This document shows positions 37,311-49,779 of a stretch of 64,000 nucleotides of DNA, piece after piece (within the stretch, counting starts at the first letter, position 1; every line of letters begins with the position of its first letter). Made by a program: the position numbers and the translations under genes. A model generated the notes under the pieces. That model was not told where the DNA came from, searched no databases, and saw only the letters and a program-made list of their open reading frames with translations. This DNA comes from Ceratotherium simum simum (lineage: Eukaryota > Chordata > Mammalia > Perissodactyla > Rhinocerotidae). The stretch covers positions 40,816,911 to 40,880,910 of the forward strand of contig NW_004454156.1 in the NCBI RefSeq assembly GCF_000283155.1, in the 5' to 3' direction.

Positions 37311-37769
37311 TAAGTCTGGATCCCAGATGGAACTATCTTAATGTAACTGGTCTCAAATTTAGACTTTTAGGCGTTGGTTTCTTAAAAACACAAACTGGAC
37401 CTCATAGTACTGGTATCATTACTTTCCTTTTATAAGGTTTTCTGAGGACTAATGGTGTGGAGTGGGGAAAATGACCCAACCTTATTTTAATGATTAAAAA
37501 TAAAATCCAAAATTGGAAGTAAACAATATACTTGATAGGAGCTTTTAACATCCATCCCTGATGGGACCCTGATGGTCCAAGAAACAAACAAACAAAATGC
37601 CTATAGAATTAATGACTGTCTCTTTACTTATTGCTGATAACTTTTATACTTAGATTTTAGCTGGCATGTCTATGGGTGACCTTTAGTCGACTCTTCTCAT
37701 AAATTGACTATTCTGTCATTCTTGGCGTAGTAGCTCACCACCCAGCAGACCTAACACAATGTGTTTTAT

Positions 37770-37986
37770 TTATTTATTTTTTTAATTTTATTTATTTATT
37801 TATTTTCCCCCCAAAGCCCCAGCAGATAGTTGTGTGTCATAACTACACATCCTTCTAGTTGCTGTATGTGGGACACGGCCTCAGCATGGCCGGAGAAGCG
37901 GTGCGTCAGTGTGCGCCCGGGATCCGAACCCTGGGCCGCCAGCAGCGGAGCGCACGCACTTAACCGCTAAGCCACGGGGCCGGCCC
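37770..37986 (-). mobile_element. ERE SINE, tail-less subfamily
   Basis: (TTTA)n, CCCCCCAAAGCCCCAGCAG, to CCACGGGGCCGGCCC. The TTAGCTCAGGG modules are absent. CACAATGTGTTTTAT (from 37755) and CACAATATATTTTA (from 37987) are the diverged target-site duplication. Confidence 0.93.
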
Positions 37987-38335
37987 CACAATATATTTTA
38001 GAACCTTTGATTTCTGGGTCATATACTGTTTGTCCCTCCTTCATCCATGTTTAAGGAGCTTTGTACCTTGTAGTTCCCCTTTTTCTTAAGAGAGCAACTC
38101 TCTGTTCAGAACATAGCTTCTCCTTTGGGTCAGCTCCAGTTTCAGGGTTCCCACATGCCACCTTATTTTATGTAAATACTGTCAAGAATCACCTTTTCCT
38201 TTGTGATAACTGGTCTTGGAAAAATATCCTTTTCTTTCCCATGCGTAGGTCTTGAAAGTGTCCAATTCTTTGTAGAAACAGCATTTCACAACATAGCAAA
38301 CTGTTTTAGAAACAAGACACTAATACACCTAAGTC

Positions 38336-38345
38336 TTTATTTATT
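38336..38345 (-). terminator. BIRC6: Candidate BIRC6 poly(A) signal
   Basis: On the minus strand this reads AATAAATAAA, two overlapping AATAAA hexamers, about 950 nt past the stop codon. GT-rich text (TAGTGTCTTGTTTC, TATGTTGTG) follows downstream. Other AATAAA hexamers lie at 38630-38635 and 38798-38803, so earlier cleavage is possible. Confidence 0.45.
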
Positions 38346-39289
38346 TGGCTCTAGGAAGAATTTGCATGAAAATGAGCCTATATGGCAGGTACAGAATGTA
38401 CTGTAACAGCACCAGAGAGGTACATCCTCTCTGCTCTACAGAGCCTCAATGTTTAATACATACATGTGACTTTAGTAATAAAACCAGACAGTCCAGGAAA
38501 AAAGGAGCCCTTTAGGAAAAAATCAGTTTGGAGGACTTTTCAAATTGACCATTCCTTTTCATATACTTAAATTCAAATAACAGATACATTCACAGGCCCA
38601 AATATTGGCATAGAATAAAATCATGTTCATTTATTTTTTCTGCATCTTAGAATTAGAAGGCATAAAATTAAATACGTTGAATGTAATAAATTCATCCATA
38701 CAAGTGCAAGTCTCCAGCTATAATGCATTTTATGGCAGATTTATCATTTAAAAAATGTACCAGTAAATCAAAAAAGAGGGAGTATGTCCATTTAACTTTT
38801 ATTGAAGTGTATGTAGGAGGTCTTCAGAAATCAAATATGAGCATGAAGATATGGCCAAACATAAAATCTATCAAATTCAGTGAAAAGTTGCTGACTTTAA
38901 ATAGTAGTTGTAAGAATGACCAATATATATTCTTTGTTAACAACCCCTCACTCTACAGTAAAAAAAAAAATAAAATAAACATTCAGTAAACATTCTTTCC
39001 TAAGGTAGTTTCCCTTATATATCAGTGATTTATCCATTTCTTTGTATACACAAATTTGTTGAACATACCAATCAGTGGTTCTCACAATTCAAAAATAAAA
39101 GCACAAAAAAGTTTACACTCTTGTACAGGTAAATAAAAGATCACCTTGAATTAAACTGGATCTCCTTAAGGGCATAGTATAGTTTCAGTTTCATTACTTA
39201 TTACATAATTAGTTTCTTACATACAAATATTGACATATTTGGCTTGTGCTTCAAAGCCTTTGTGTCTATGAAGTCCATGTCAACGCAGC
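38346..39289 (-). other. BIRC6: BIRC6 3' UTR (inferred extent)
   Basis: AT-rich sequence after the BIRC6 stop codon with no ERE insertions. The 3' limit is set by the candidate signal at 38336-38345 and is uncertain. Its length, about 0.95 kb, is in line with the human 3' UTR as I recall it. Confidence 0.5.
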
Positions 39290-39469
39290 TCATAATTTGA
39301 AGTCACTGGGGAGTTCTTTACTGCTGCTGGGTTTGACCTGATCGTGCATTAGAGTCTCCTCAGCACCTGCTGTGGCACTGCACATCTCCGAGGCATCTTC
39401 AGCGTCAGGGTCCAAGCCGTCAGGACAGGGAAGTTTTAGCAGCTCTTCCCGGAGCTGAGCAGTGTGACG
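39290..39469 (-). CDS. BIRC6: BIRC6 last coding exon (C-terminus)
   Basis: 180 nt: 59 codons plus TGA at 39290-39292, in phase 0. The acceptor is CCCTGTGTAG before CGT CAC ACT. The translation is RHTAQLREELLKLPCPDGLD, PDAEDASEMCSATAGAEETL, MHDQVKPSSSKELPSDFKL. It agrees with my recall of the human BIRC6 C-terminus except for scattered changes (Glu-to-Asp, acidic-stretch changes, final Gln-to-Lys). This is the acidic, likely disordered tail beyond the UBC domain. BIRC6 is a giant inhibitor-of-apoptosis protein that acts as a combined E2/E3 ubiquitin ligase toward caspases, SMAC and HTRA2. Confidence 0.97.
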   Translation of the reverse strand, partial: RHTAQLREELLKLPCPDGLDPDAEDASEMCSATAGAEETLMHDQVKPSSSKELPSDFKL

Positions 39470-40660
39470 CTACACAGGGTAAAATGAGTGATGTTAGAAT
39501 TGTAAACCCCAGGATTCTAAAAACAACATCATTTGAGGGAGGAATTGAGTTTAAAACAAAACTCAAAGCATCAGGCCTACAAATATTTACTGAGCACCTT
39601 CCTTATGCCAGCTACTGTAACAGGCAGTGAACAAAACTGGCAAAAATCTCTAACCTCAAAATAATTGATGCTGCTGAAAAGCCCTGAGTAGCATGCCCAC
39701 AGACCCTACCTATGCCCCCAACTCCTGTAGCAGAAACAGCATTACTGATGACTTATAGGACACCAGTCATTTGCTACATACTTACTCTTTTGAATTAAAG
39801 AGAGTGACCTCTTGACTTGTAATATATGCTGCCTCTGGCTACATATTTTTGAGAGAAAGACAAGTCCATATATTCAAATATACCCACTGCTACTTTAGTG
39901 AATGAAAACAAGTATTTATCAGGTACTAGGCCCATGCAGAATGTTTGCAAAATGTTTCACAAAAATTGTCTCACTTAATTTCCAGAACGAATCTCAGAAA
40001 TAATTTTATCATCAGGATTTTTTTAAATTTAAGCAAACGAAAAAGAAGATCTAGAGAGATTTCATAATTTTGTATTGTCCCATACTGCCATTTAGGGAAG
40101 GATGTAGAGATGTTAACAGAGAGTTGTTGGTTGTCTACAAACATTGAGTTTTGGTGTATAATTTCCTAGTGGGAGAGAAATGATCTCAAATATCTCACCA
40201 AGGGCTTTGAAAATTAGTTGTGTCAATAGCTGACTCTGAAAATTAACTAACCATTTATAGAACAATTTTTGTGTATGAGGCACAGTATTCAACACTGACA
40301 ATGTAAAAGCAATGAGTAGTATAAGCAAGATACAATCTCTGCCCTTATAGAGCCTAATTTTGGTTGGAGGTATAAGACATATAAATAAGATAAAACAACT
40401 ACACACTTGCAGCCATTTGTAAGGTTTAAAGGATGTTTATATGCTGGTAACTCAAAATTCTTTTAGCCCCAATTTCCCTTCCACTGTGGACTACAGGAGA
40501 AAACACTAAGTAGGGAGGGAGAAAGAAAGATTTGATGATTATAAGGGCCCAGTTGTGGTGGGAATACGATGCCTTTACCGTGGAATTAAGCTGAACAGCT
40601 ACATACTTTTCTCAAAAAGCACTCAGCAGCAAAGGTATAGTTAAAATGATATAAATTTGG

Positions 40661-40909
40661 GGGCCAGACCAGTGGCGTAGTGGTTAAGTTCGCAGGCTCC
40701 GCCTTGGTGGCCTGGAGTTCGCGGGTTCAGATCTCGGGCATGGACCTACACGCCGCTCATCAAGCCATGCTGTGGTAGCGTCCCACATACAAAGTAGAGG
40801 AAGACCAGCACAGATGTTAGCTCAAGGACCATCTTCCTCAAGCAAAAAGAAGCCAATCTTCCTCACCAAGAATAAATAAGTAAAAATAAATAAATAAATA
40901 ATAAATCTC
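40661..40909 (+). mobile_element. ERE SINE
   Basis: GGGCCAGACCAGTGGCGTAG head, CGGGTTCAGATCTCGGGC B box, tail, and an (AAAT)n end. ATAAATTTGG flanks it (40651-40660, about 40910-40919). Confidence 0.93.
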
Positions 40910-42072
40910 ATAAATTTGGACTGATTCAGAGAGAGAGATTTCCAGGTAAGGGTGACAAAGAAACAACAGAGTAAAAGAATTTGAGATACAAGCAAGACAC
41001 TGACCGAAATAACAAAGCCCAAGAAGCTGGACTTTAGCCCCTGAGGTTTTATGTAAGGAAAAAACAAATCTAAACACACGATTAGGGAGAATCACTCTGG
41101 TTATGCACTGTAGAAAGAACCAGAAGGGAGAGAACCAGGTGCAAGGAAGCTGGTCAAGACTAAGCTGTTGGAACTGAATAGAATTAATGTGGGGGGTGGG
41201 GGGTGGATGGTGGTGCAATCCCCCTGTGAAGCCAGCACTGATGCACTGATCAGGTATACCAGATGAAAGAGGAGTTAAGTACTATCTGAAGATTTTAAGA
41301 CAACGAAAAATAGTTTAAAATTAAGTAAATATAGAAAGTTAGAAAACCTGACTGGAGGGAAGATAAGTTCTAATTTTAGATCTTTAATGAAGTGATGACA
41401 GGGCATCCAAGTAAAAGTGCCAGTAATATAAGTTTGAGAAAGCAAAGAGCAGACAATAGTTTGAAAAGTCACTTTTAGAGTAAATGGCCCAAGTCAGGGG
41501 TAGAGATACAATGAGAAAGAAAGAGAAACAGAATAAAATAGCCCTGATGGACAAAATGTAAGCCTTCAGATATACAATCATTCAGGAGAAGGTGAAAGAA
41601 AAAATATACTGAAAGAACTGGTGTGAGAACAGGAGGAGCCAGGACAGTCTACAGATGACAAGTATATTGGAAAAGACAAACATTAGACCACTGTTATGAG
41701 TGCTTTCACAGGTAGGCATAGGGAGTTATAAAAGCTTATAGTAAAATCATCTAATTTAAAAGTCAAGCAGGCTTCCATGCAGTGAAATTTAAGCCAAAAA
41801 TTGCATAAAAGTGAGCTAGTAGAGCAGGTGAAAAGTAAGCATTTGGAAAGGGCTGGAGGGGAGACAGCTGAGTGAATAGAGAGGTGAGCCAGGGTCACTG
41901 GCTTTGAGAACTAGAGAGTGGGTAACTTTGGTAGAATGGAGGTTAAACTGCAAACGGTTAATTAGTGAGAGGATGGTTTAAAAATGGAGGCAGAGGTGTT
42001 AATTGCTCTAGTTTGATAGTAAAAGAAAAGAAACAGTTTTGTAATAAGAAGGGCAAAATAAAACTAGCTTGA

Positions 42073-42382
42073 GGGGGCCAGTCCCGTGGCTTAGCGGTTA
42101 AGTGCGCGCACTCCGCTACTGGCGGCCTGGGTTTCGAATCCCAGGCATGCACCGACGCACCGCTTGTCAGGCCATGCTGAGGCGGCATCCCACATACAGC
42201 AACTAGAAGGATGTGCAACTATAACATACAACTATCTACTGGGGCTTTGGGGAGAAAAANNNNNNNNNNNNNNNNNNNNNNNNNNNNNNNNNNNNNNNNN
42301 NNNNNNNNNNNNNNNNNNNNNNNNNNNNNNNNNNNNNNNNNNNNNNNNNNNNNNNNNNNNNNNNNNNNNAAAAAAAAAAAAA
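42073..42382 (+). mobile_element. ERE SINE containing an assembly gap
   Basis: GGGGCCAGTCCCGTGGCTTAG head through ACTGGGGCTTTGGGGAG, then 110 N (42260-42369), then a poly(A) end. The gap covers the place where the tail modules would be. Confidence 0.9.
42260..42369. other. Assembly gap (110 N)
   Basis: A run of N inside the ERE at 42073-42382. Open reading across it is meaningless. Confidence 1.
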
Positions 42383-42394
42383 AGGTTAGGGGGA

Positions 42395-42660
42395 TGCAAA
42401 TATTAAACAGAAAGATAACTTTCTTTTCATAAGTTTTTAAAATGGAAAATTTCAAACATATACAAAAGTGGGCAGAAATAAAATAAACTCTCATGTATAT
42501 CCATCACCAAGCTTCAACAACTATCAACTCACAGCCAGTCTTGTTTCATCTATATCTCTACCACCTGCCCCTTCTCATTTTATTTTGAAGCAAACCCTAG
42601 ACATCATATGGTTTTTCATTCACAAGTATTTCTATATGTAACCTGAAAAGAGGGATATTT
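42395..42660 (-). repeat. L1 3' UTR fragment
   Basis: TTTCAAACATATACAAAAGTG, TATATCCATCACCAAGCTTCA ACAA, AGCAAACCCTAGACATCAT follow the reversed L1M 3' UTR order. Confidence 0.65.
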
Positions 42661-43391
42661 TAAAAAATCACACCTAAAAAAACTAATAAATCCTTATCAT
42701 CATCTAATCATTTTAAGTGAAGATAGTTTTAAGGTTAGAAGGAAAGGAGCCAGTAGAGATGGGAAAAATTGAAGACAAGAAGAGAAGAGATACCTGGTGG
42801 AGGACAAAAGGAACAGAGGTGAGTAACGACAATTAGGCAGGAGCAAAAAGGGTGGCTACTGAAGGAATCATTCCCATATGGGGGAAAAAATCTCCAAAAA
42901 CATCCCGTTCTACATTTCCATCTTATGAATGTCCAAGTTGAAAACAATCGCTCGTCTCCCCCAAAATAAGTCTGTATCACAGACGCTTCCACCAATCAGC
43001 TGTTGGAGGCTCTACAACAACCATCTCCCTCATTACTCCAAGTAATAAAATTCTGGACCGTAAGAGGCCTAGGGAAAAGCTAAAGGAATGAAAAAAAAGT
43101 CACTCATGGAGCACACTTTGTCATCATCATCTTCAAATAACTATAAAAAACTCTTGGCTTGGTCTCTGTACCCATTTTTAAATTTAGGAACTGTCAATTC
43201 ATTGTCAAAAATTAATGTATCTCTTCTACAGACTTTTGGGTAGCAATTTAGGCCTCTGAACTTAAAATAAATTTTATGTTTCTTTGATTCCCTCCCATCC
43301 TTTACCATCTAATGGCCAGGGTTTGGTTAACGAATATACAATCCTTCTTTTAAAGCCACCAACAAGGCTCACGTTAGGAAGGCTTACTCAC

Positions 43392-43526
43392 CTTGAGAGC
43401 TGCTGCATGGTGAGACATAGTTCTGCCCACTCGCTTATCACTGCTGTACTGCTGGATGTCTGCAATCCACTCCTCACACTGGGCCATGATCTCAACTCTT
43501 TTCAAGTAAAAATGTTTGTGTATAAC
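43392..43526 (-). CDS. BIRC6: BIRC6 coding exon (end of UBC region)
   Basis: 135 nt, 45 codons, in phase 0 at both ends. The acceptor is TTATTCTCAAG before GTT ATA CAC, and the donor is CTCAAG followed by GTGAGT. The translation is VIHKHFYLKRVEIMAQCEEW, IADIQQYSSDKRVGRTMSHH, AAALK, which matches human BIRC6 as I recall it with no difference. These are the C-terminal helices of, and just after, the UBC fold. In human numbering they lie about residues 4754-4798, counted back from the C-terminus. Confidence 0.98.
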
Positions 43527-44739
43527 CTTGAGAATAAAACAAGCAAGGGAACAAAATGTGTTCAGGTCAGAATTTAAAAGATGAAGTATGTGGCATTACA
43601 AGGAAATGAGATTTAAAAAAGACACTGCAATGTTTTTCTCTTGATAAAATTCAATTCAGTGAACTCCACATTATTAACAAGGAAGAATCAGGCTTATGAC
43701 GTGTTGAAATGCCCACTTCTATAGCAGAAAATAATGCCCAATCCCAATCAGATATCCTATTCAGAGAGAAGACATATATAATGCAATATATACAGAAGAT
43801 GAATATAAATAAAAATAACCAGGAGAAAAGAGTTAGAAAAGTATTGACAATAGAAATCTTGTCAAAATTTCTATCTTTAAAGGAGAACTCAAAGAACACC
43901 TAGATAAGTAAAGATATTCCAAATGTCAAAGACATTTGCACAGAAATCAGAATGGAGCCCTAAAAAAGGCACTATTTTACTTTCTTAATTTTATCTCTGG
44001 TTAATTTATGGATAGGATTTTATTTTATGAAGTTAAATTTCTTTATAACAACTGTGATTTACATTTGGGATTAAAAAAATTCTCTCAAAGAAAAACTGAG
44101 TAAAATTTCTTCCTGTGTAAGCAGTAGAAGTCTATTTCTGACAAATTTAAATTAGAAAATAGATCAATTTGGAAATATTATTAAATCAATTTGGAAATAC
44201 TATTCTGTATTTTGGGTGAGCTACTATATTGTCCAATGAGCTTACCAACCCTAAAGAAAAGGCAATAATACCTACGAGGGAAAAATCATTAGGAAAACCT
44301 GGGCGTGGATGTAAAACACCAATAAGACCCTATTACATTTAATAGTTAGTGCGTTTGAAGCCTATAGGGATAGAAAAGTGAAAGACACAGCCTGACATGA
44401 AGATCCATGATAAGCAAAGAACCAGATAGGAGGTGAGCGCACCAGAAATAGATACTTAAAAAACAAAAACAAAAACAAAAACATCCCAGGGAATTCAGAG
44501 AGGAGTGAATCACATCTGATTGGGAAAATGAGGAAAGCATTCACAAACGAGGGGTGCCTCCTTTAATGTGAGCTAGGTTCTAAAGGATGAGAAGGTTTAT
44601 TGTTTCAAATGATACTTATTTGCTTTTTGTAAAAGTCATCCCCCCACCTCTGAGTTCCTTGTGCTAACAGTTTATTCTTCCAGAAAAAAATTTTATGCAT
44701 GAACCAACAAAATATACGTAAACTGAGTATATATACTTG

Positions 44740-45300
44740 TAAAGTTTTTTCAATACATTTTAAAATTGAAAAGTTTAACATATACAGAAAAGTGCACAAA
44801 TCACATGTGTACAGTTGAACGCATTTTCCCACAGTGAACAATCCAATGTAATCTCTACTCAGGTAAGAAACAGAACACTACACCAAGCATGCCGGAAGCC
44901 CCCATTGTGCAACCTCTCACCATTAATCCCCGTCCAAAGGTATACACTATCCTGACTTCCTTAAGCATAACTTAATTTTACTCATTTTTGAACTTTTCAT
45001 AAATGGAATCATATGGAATGTACTTTTTTTATGGCTGGCTTCCTATGCTCTATATTGTATTGATATTTGTCCATGTTACTGTGTACAGCAGTTCATTCAT
45101 TTACATTGCTGTATTCCATTTTATGAATATTCTACAATTTGTCCATTCATTCTATTGATGGACAATTGGACTGTTTCCATTTATGGCAATTATGAATACT
45201 GCTATGAACATTCTCTATACCCAATATGTACACAATTTCTATTGAGCATATACTAAGGAGTAGCATTGCTAGTCACAGCTTATTAGATCCTGCCAAACAG
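44740..45300 (-). repeat. L1M 3' UTR
   Basis: AACATATACAGAAAAGTGCAC, TCATAAATGGAATCATATGG, TTATGGCTGGCTTCCTATG, TTGATGGACAATTGGACTG and GAGTAGCATTGCTAGTCAC are the reversed L1M 3' region. Confidence 0.8.
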
Positions 45301-45359
45301 TTTTCCAAAGAGGCTATACTATTTATATTCCCATCAGACGTGTATCTGAGTTCCACTCG

Positions 45360-45850
45360 CTCCACATTCTGACATTTGGTATCAAAAGCCTTTAAACTCT
45401 TAGAGATGCTGAAGGATGGGTAGAGAGGGGCCAGACAATGTAGGGTTTTGTAGGTCATGGTAGGGACTTTGGGTTTTCTTCTTCATATAATGGGAAGTCA
45501 TTGGAGTAAGATAATCTGATTATGTGTGGAGAATCATTGTAGAAGGACGAAAGTGGAAGCAGGGAAACCAGTAAGGAAACTACTTCAACAGTTCAAGCCA
45601 GAGGTAATGGTGGCTTGAAACAGGCTGGCCATGGTGAAGCTGATTTTTACCACCAAATTTTGATTATGTTTTAAAGGGTGAAGCCAATAGGATTTGTGCA
45701 TAGACTGAATGTCGCATGTGAGAAAAAAATTAAAGTCACAGGTGGTTAAGGTTTTGGGCTTAGATGATAGTGCTTTTACTGAGAGAGGGAAGGAAAGAAG
45801 AATCAAGAGTGCAGTTTTACACAGTGTTAAGTTGGAAATGACTATTATAC
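45360..45850. repeat. Unclassified old interspersed repeat
   Basis: GGTAGGGACTTTGGGTTTTC, GGGAAGTCATTGGAGTAAG, GGAAGCAGGGAAACCAGTAAG and GGTAATGGTGGCTTGAA are phrases I know from a common mammalian interspersed repeat, but I cannot name the family with confidence. Confidence 0.4.
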
Positions 45851-46683
45851 ATTCTTGGGGACTTGTTAAGTAGTCCATATATCTGGCTTCATTATTTGAG
45901 TCTTAAGGGCACTGAAAAAATTAATTTATGATATATACAGAAGGAATATAAGTTTTTCAATGGCAGGAACTGAGTTTCATTTATCCTTGAGTTCTGAGTA
46001 CCTTGGTGCAGTGCCTAATAACTGCTGACATTCGATATGGTTGCAAAATGAATTACATAATATAAGTAGCTCAAGCTTGAAAAGGGATAGAATATTAAAG
46101 ATCAACTTCTGTTAGGTAAATATGCCAATTTTTCCTCTAAAATGTTGAGTTTCTAGCACAATTTAAGAAACTGATGATCAATCACAGGCAAAGAGCCACA
46201 CCTCTTTTGTGGCTGTGGCGAAATAAAAGCACTTGAGAATATCAAGACAGGTTTCAGAAACTCACTAAGTGCAACTTTCTCCTAAAGAAAAGAAAATGTC
46301 TTTTCTTCAACATTCAGACACAGATATTAGTATAAGGCAACGTTTCTATTTGTAAGACAAGTTTAGAAAGTATCTTGACCTCGAATAAAAAAGAATATTT
46401 TTATGAGGAATATTTGAGTAACGTATCTACACAGTTTGCTAGAACAGTAAAATTAAAAATAAGGAATTAATAACACTGTCCCAAAATATAGTCAGATGCC
46501 TTTTAGGAAGTATGTGGTTTCAACATTCATCTGTACTATATTATTACTGATTTTTTGTAACTGAAAACTATAATAAAGTTTAGCATATCACAGATACTCT
46601 AAATATAAAGGCAAGCACAATACTAATAAACTATATTCTATGATGCCTTTAATAAAGTATTTCATTAATTTTATTGAACATAC

Positions 46684-46872
46684 CTCTTTAAAGCACGGTG
46701 AAGGGTTTCTAATTTGTTCTAGCATTGCCCACTTAACCGTTGCTTGGCGAATGTTGCCATCATATTCTCGAGAACTCTGTGTGCCACTGGGCGTGCCTCT
46801 AGACCGTTCATATCCTGGTTCATTAAAATAAGGCTCAGCTACTAATATAAGGGACTGAACAGACACCAACAC
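46684..46872 (-). CDS. BIRC6: BIRC6 coding exon (UBC core, after the active site)
   Basis: 189 nt, 63 codons, in phase 0 at both ends. The acceptor is TTCTTCAG before GTG TTG GTG, and the donor is AAAGAG followed by GTATGT. The translation is [80 protein letters not shown] is the usual E2 helix following the catalytic loop. A Ser/Thr/Gly-rich insertion ([10 protein letters not shown]) then precedes the C-terminal helices, which is typical of the large UBC domain of BIRC6 and related E2s. I see no difference from human by recall. Confidence 0.98.
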
Positions 46873-47258
46873 CTGAAGAACAAAGAAATAAAGAATACTT
46901 ATAATGGGATTTTTACTACCAGTAAATTGATATGTTGCTTTATCAACCAAGAGTCCCTTTTAATATGTGCTTCCACGTATTTTTATCACCATAAAATAGA
47001 TAATTATGAAATAATTACTAATCATGATATTGAAATACTTTATAAAAGCAAAATTAAAATAGGTACAGTAGAGGTGTATAATATTTATATTACCTTATGT
47101 TTTATATTCTTGAATCCTTGAAAAATAAAAATAGACATGAAGATCCTATTTCCTGAAACTGCTAAAAAACGTTTGTTTATAAACATCCCACACCAATTTA
47201 AACATTATTCTGCTCACACTGTCCTTACTCTTAAAGAGCATAAAGCTAACCATGCACT

Positions 47259-47557
47259 TTTTTTTTTTTTTCCCAAGGAAGATCAGCCCTGAGCTAACAT
47301 CCATGCCGATCCTCCTCTTTTTGCTGAGGAAGACCGGCTCTGAGCTAACATTTATTGCCAATCCTCCTCCTTTTTTTCCCCCAAAGCCCCAGCAGATAGT
47401 TGTATGTCATAGTTGCACATCCTTCTAGTTGCTGTATGTGGGACTCGGCCTCAGCATGGCCGGCAAAGCGGTGTGTCGGTGCGCACCGGGGATTTGAACC
47501 CAGGCCGCCAGTAGCGGAGCGCGAGCACTTAACTGCTAAGCCACGGGGCCGGCCCCA
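47259..47557 (-). mobile_element. ERE SINE
   Basis: T-run, AAGGAAGATCAGCCCTGAGC, to CCACGGGGCCGGCCCC. The flanks AACCATGCAC (about 47248-47257) and AACCACGCAC (47558-47567) are a target-site duplication with one change. Confidence 0.93.
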
Positions 47558-48362
47558 AACCACGCACACTTAACAATACTCCCTTGTAAGGAAAACTGTG
47601 CATGAGGAAATGTTTATTTTTGTTCCAAAGAAAATGAACTTCCACAGTATCACAAAAATCTTATTATTGGAAGCTCTCATTGGCAAGATGACACAGCTCT
47701 AAGACTACCTCAACACCCCCACTTATATACCAGAAGGCTTGTTTTTCCAGATGTAACAAATATTGAGCGAGCCCATTCTTAGCTGATATAATATTGCTAG
47801 CTAATATACCTATATAACTAGCTAATATAACATCTTTGGAGGCAGGAAAACATTAGATACCATCTGCTCACTTCATAAATGAAAACCGATTAACAGGAAT
47901 TGGACTTTCATTAGGAAAGATGATTAAACAACGTCAAGGATATGCATCTTAGAAGTCAAGGGATATATTTTCTTAGAAAATTTTAAAAATGGGAACCTTA
48001 AAGTGAAATACACGACCTAAGAACAGATAAAGTTAAACATGGCCTGGAGTCACTACACACCATAGTGTATTATATACATATAGTCACAATATTTAAGTTA
48101 ACTTAATAATAAACAAAATATATTTTCATTCCATAATGTAGGTTCACTGATTCTTAGTCAATTCTTTGATATTGTCACAAAATCAAGAGTTAAAGACTTA
48201 TTCAGAGGCTGAATTTATTGTCCTTCTCCTTCCTTGTTAGCTTCATATTAGTATCCACGAAACTGCAAGACGTTCTCATCGTAATTTGTTCAGGGACTGA
48301 TTAAATCAAGAGCCAGATAACAGCTTCCTTTTACTACATGTCCAAACAAAAATTTTAACCCT

Positions 48363-48663
48363 CCGGCCCCGTGGCTTAGCCATTAAGTGCGCGGGCTCCG
48401 CTACTGGCGGCCCAGGTTTGGATCCCAGGCGTGCACTGACGCACCGCTTCTCTGGCCATGCTGAGGCCGCGTCCCGCATGCAGCAACTAGAAGGATGTGC
48501 AACTATGACATACAACTATCCACTGGGGCTTTGGGAGAAAAAAAGGAGGAGGACTGGCAATAGATGTTAGCTCAGAGCCGGCATTCCTCAGCAAAAAGAG
48601 GAGGATTAGCATGGATGTTAGCTCAGGGCTGATCTTCCTCACAAAAAAAAAAAAAAAAAATTT
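48363..48663 (+). mobile_element. ERE SINE with 10-bp target-site duplication
   Basis: CCGGCCCCGTGGCTTAGCC head to an 18-A end. TTTTAACCCT lies at 48353-48362 and 48664-48673. The first bases of the head are missing. Confidence 0.93.
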
Positions 48664-49779
48664 TTTTAACCCTGCTCTATGGTCTCTACCAGGCCACTCA
48701 ACTAGTCAACAATCTTGTCTCCTATCATTTTATATATTCACTTGGTCACTATATTCCTACCACTATCCATTCTTACAACTTATCTTTAGACTATCCACCA
48801 ATTTGCCATATTCCTCCCCCTACTCCACTCCCATTAGGAATTATTAATTTCTGATTTCCTTTATTTTCATGTTATATTTTGTCAGAAGATTTAATTCTTT
48901 GACTTGGTCAGGTACATTAAAAAATTTTATTAAAGATATTTAAAACATAGGAAAGTACAGAGTATACAATCCAAAATATTAATTTGCAATAAGAAACTAT
49001 ATATGAAATAACATTTTTGGGGTGAGGGAAAGAAACACTCTTAATTAGTAAAATGTTTTTGGCCTTTCAAAAAAGTAAGTACCTGCCTCTATGGAAAATT
49101 ATGCTGCTATTGACTAGGACTGTAATCAGTGGCTGATTTGCAGAACTTTCTATTTTAAGAAAAATGGTAGTATATATTTGTTAACATTTATGACCATTTA
49201 TAAGTGGTTGATTACGTGAACCATTAAATATGTTGAACTCTTCTTGCACATGACATCTTTATTAACACACCCAATTAGAACTATCTATAAGGCATTAATA
49301 GGTATTTCAGGCACATTATAGCAACATTAAAAACCAGTTACATACACAATGCTAAAATTTGGTGCTACAGATAAAATGTAATCATTCTTGATGACAGTTC
49401 TAATGAACAGTAAAACTTCTGATCTTAAATTATTCAAATAGTCAAAACTATTACTAGGTTATTGCTGGATATGAGACCTGCAGCATAAGACTAAAAAAAT
49501 GTGATATTTTTATACAAATAAATATTATTCTTTTAAGAATCTCACTACAAAGAGGTTCAAAATATTTTTGAAACCTTTTTAATTGTATATAACCGTCAAA
49601 AATTTTTGTGGAAGATTTTCAATCTGACAAAAGTACTTTTCTCCTTTGTGCACATATGATAAATAAAAGTGTAAAACAACTTTGGGTCCCCAAATCCAAC
49701 TAAAATTTTCTAGGCTCTGTAGTCTGCTTCTGAAGAAAGTTTCTAATAGACAACAAAGAGCAATGCATTCCTGCCTAGA

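Larger units (their letters stand above)
39470..43391 (-). other. BIRC6: BIRC6 penultimate intron
   Basis: Contains EREs at 40661-40909 and 42073-42382 (the second with an assembly gap) and an L1 3' UTR piece (42395-42660). The 39590-39660 and 40240-40340 stretches look like old MIR/L2 debris. The 41.0-41.95 kb block is purine-rich and unassigned. Confidence 0.8.
43527..46683 (-). other. BIRC6: BIRC6 intron
   Basis: Contains an L1 3' UTR on the minus strand (44740-45300) and an old unclassified interspersed-repeat-like block (45360-45850). From 43530 to 44700 and from 45850 to 46680 I see only AT-rich unassigned DNA. No ERE is present. Confidence 0.8.

Noticed and set aside
42164..42432. Open frames crossing the N run
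   Set aside because: They are artefacts of translating through the assembly gap.
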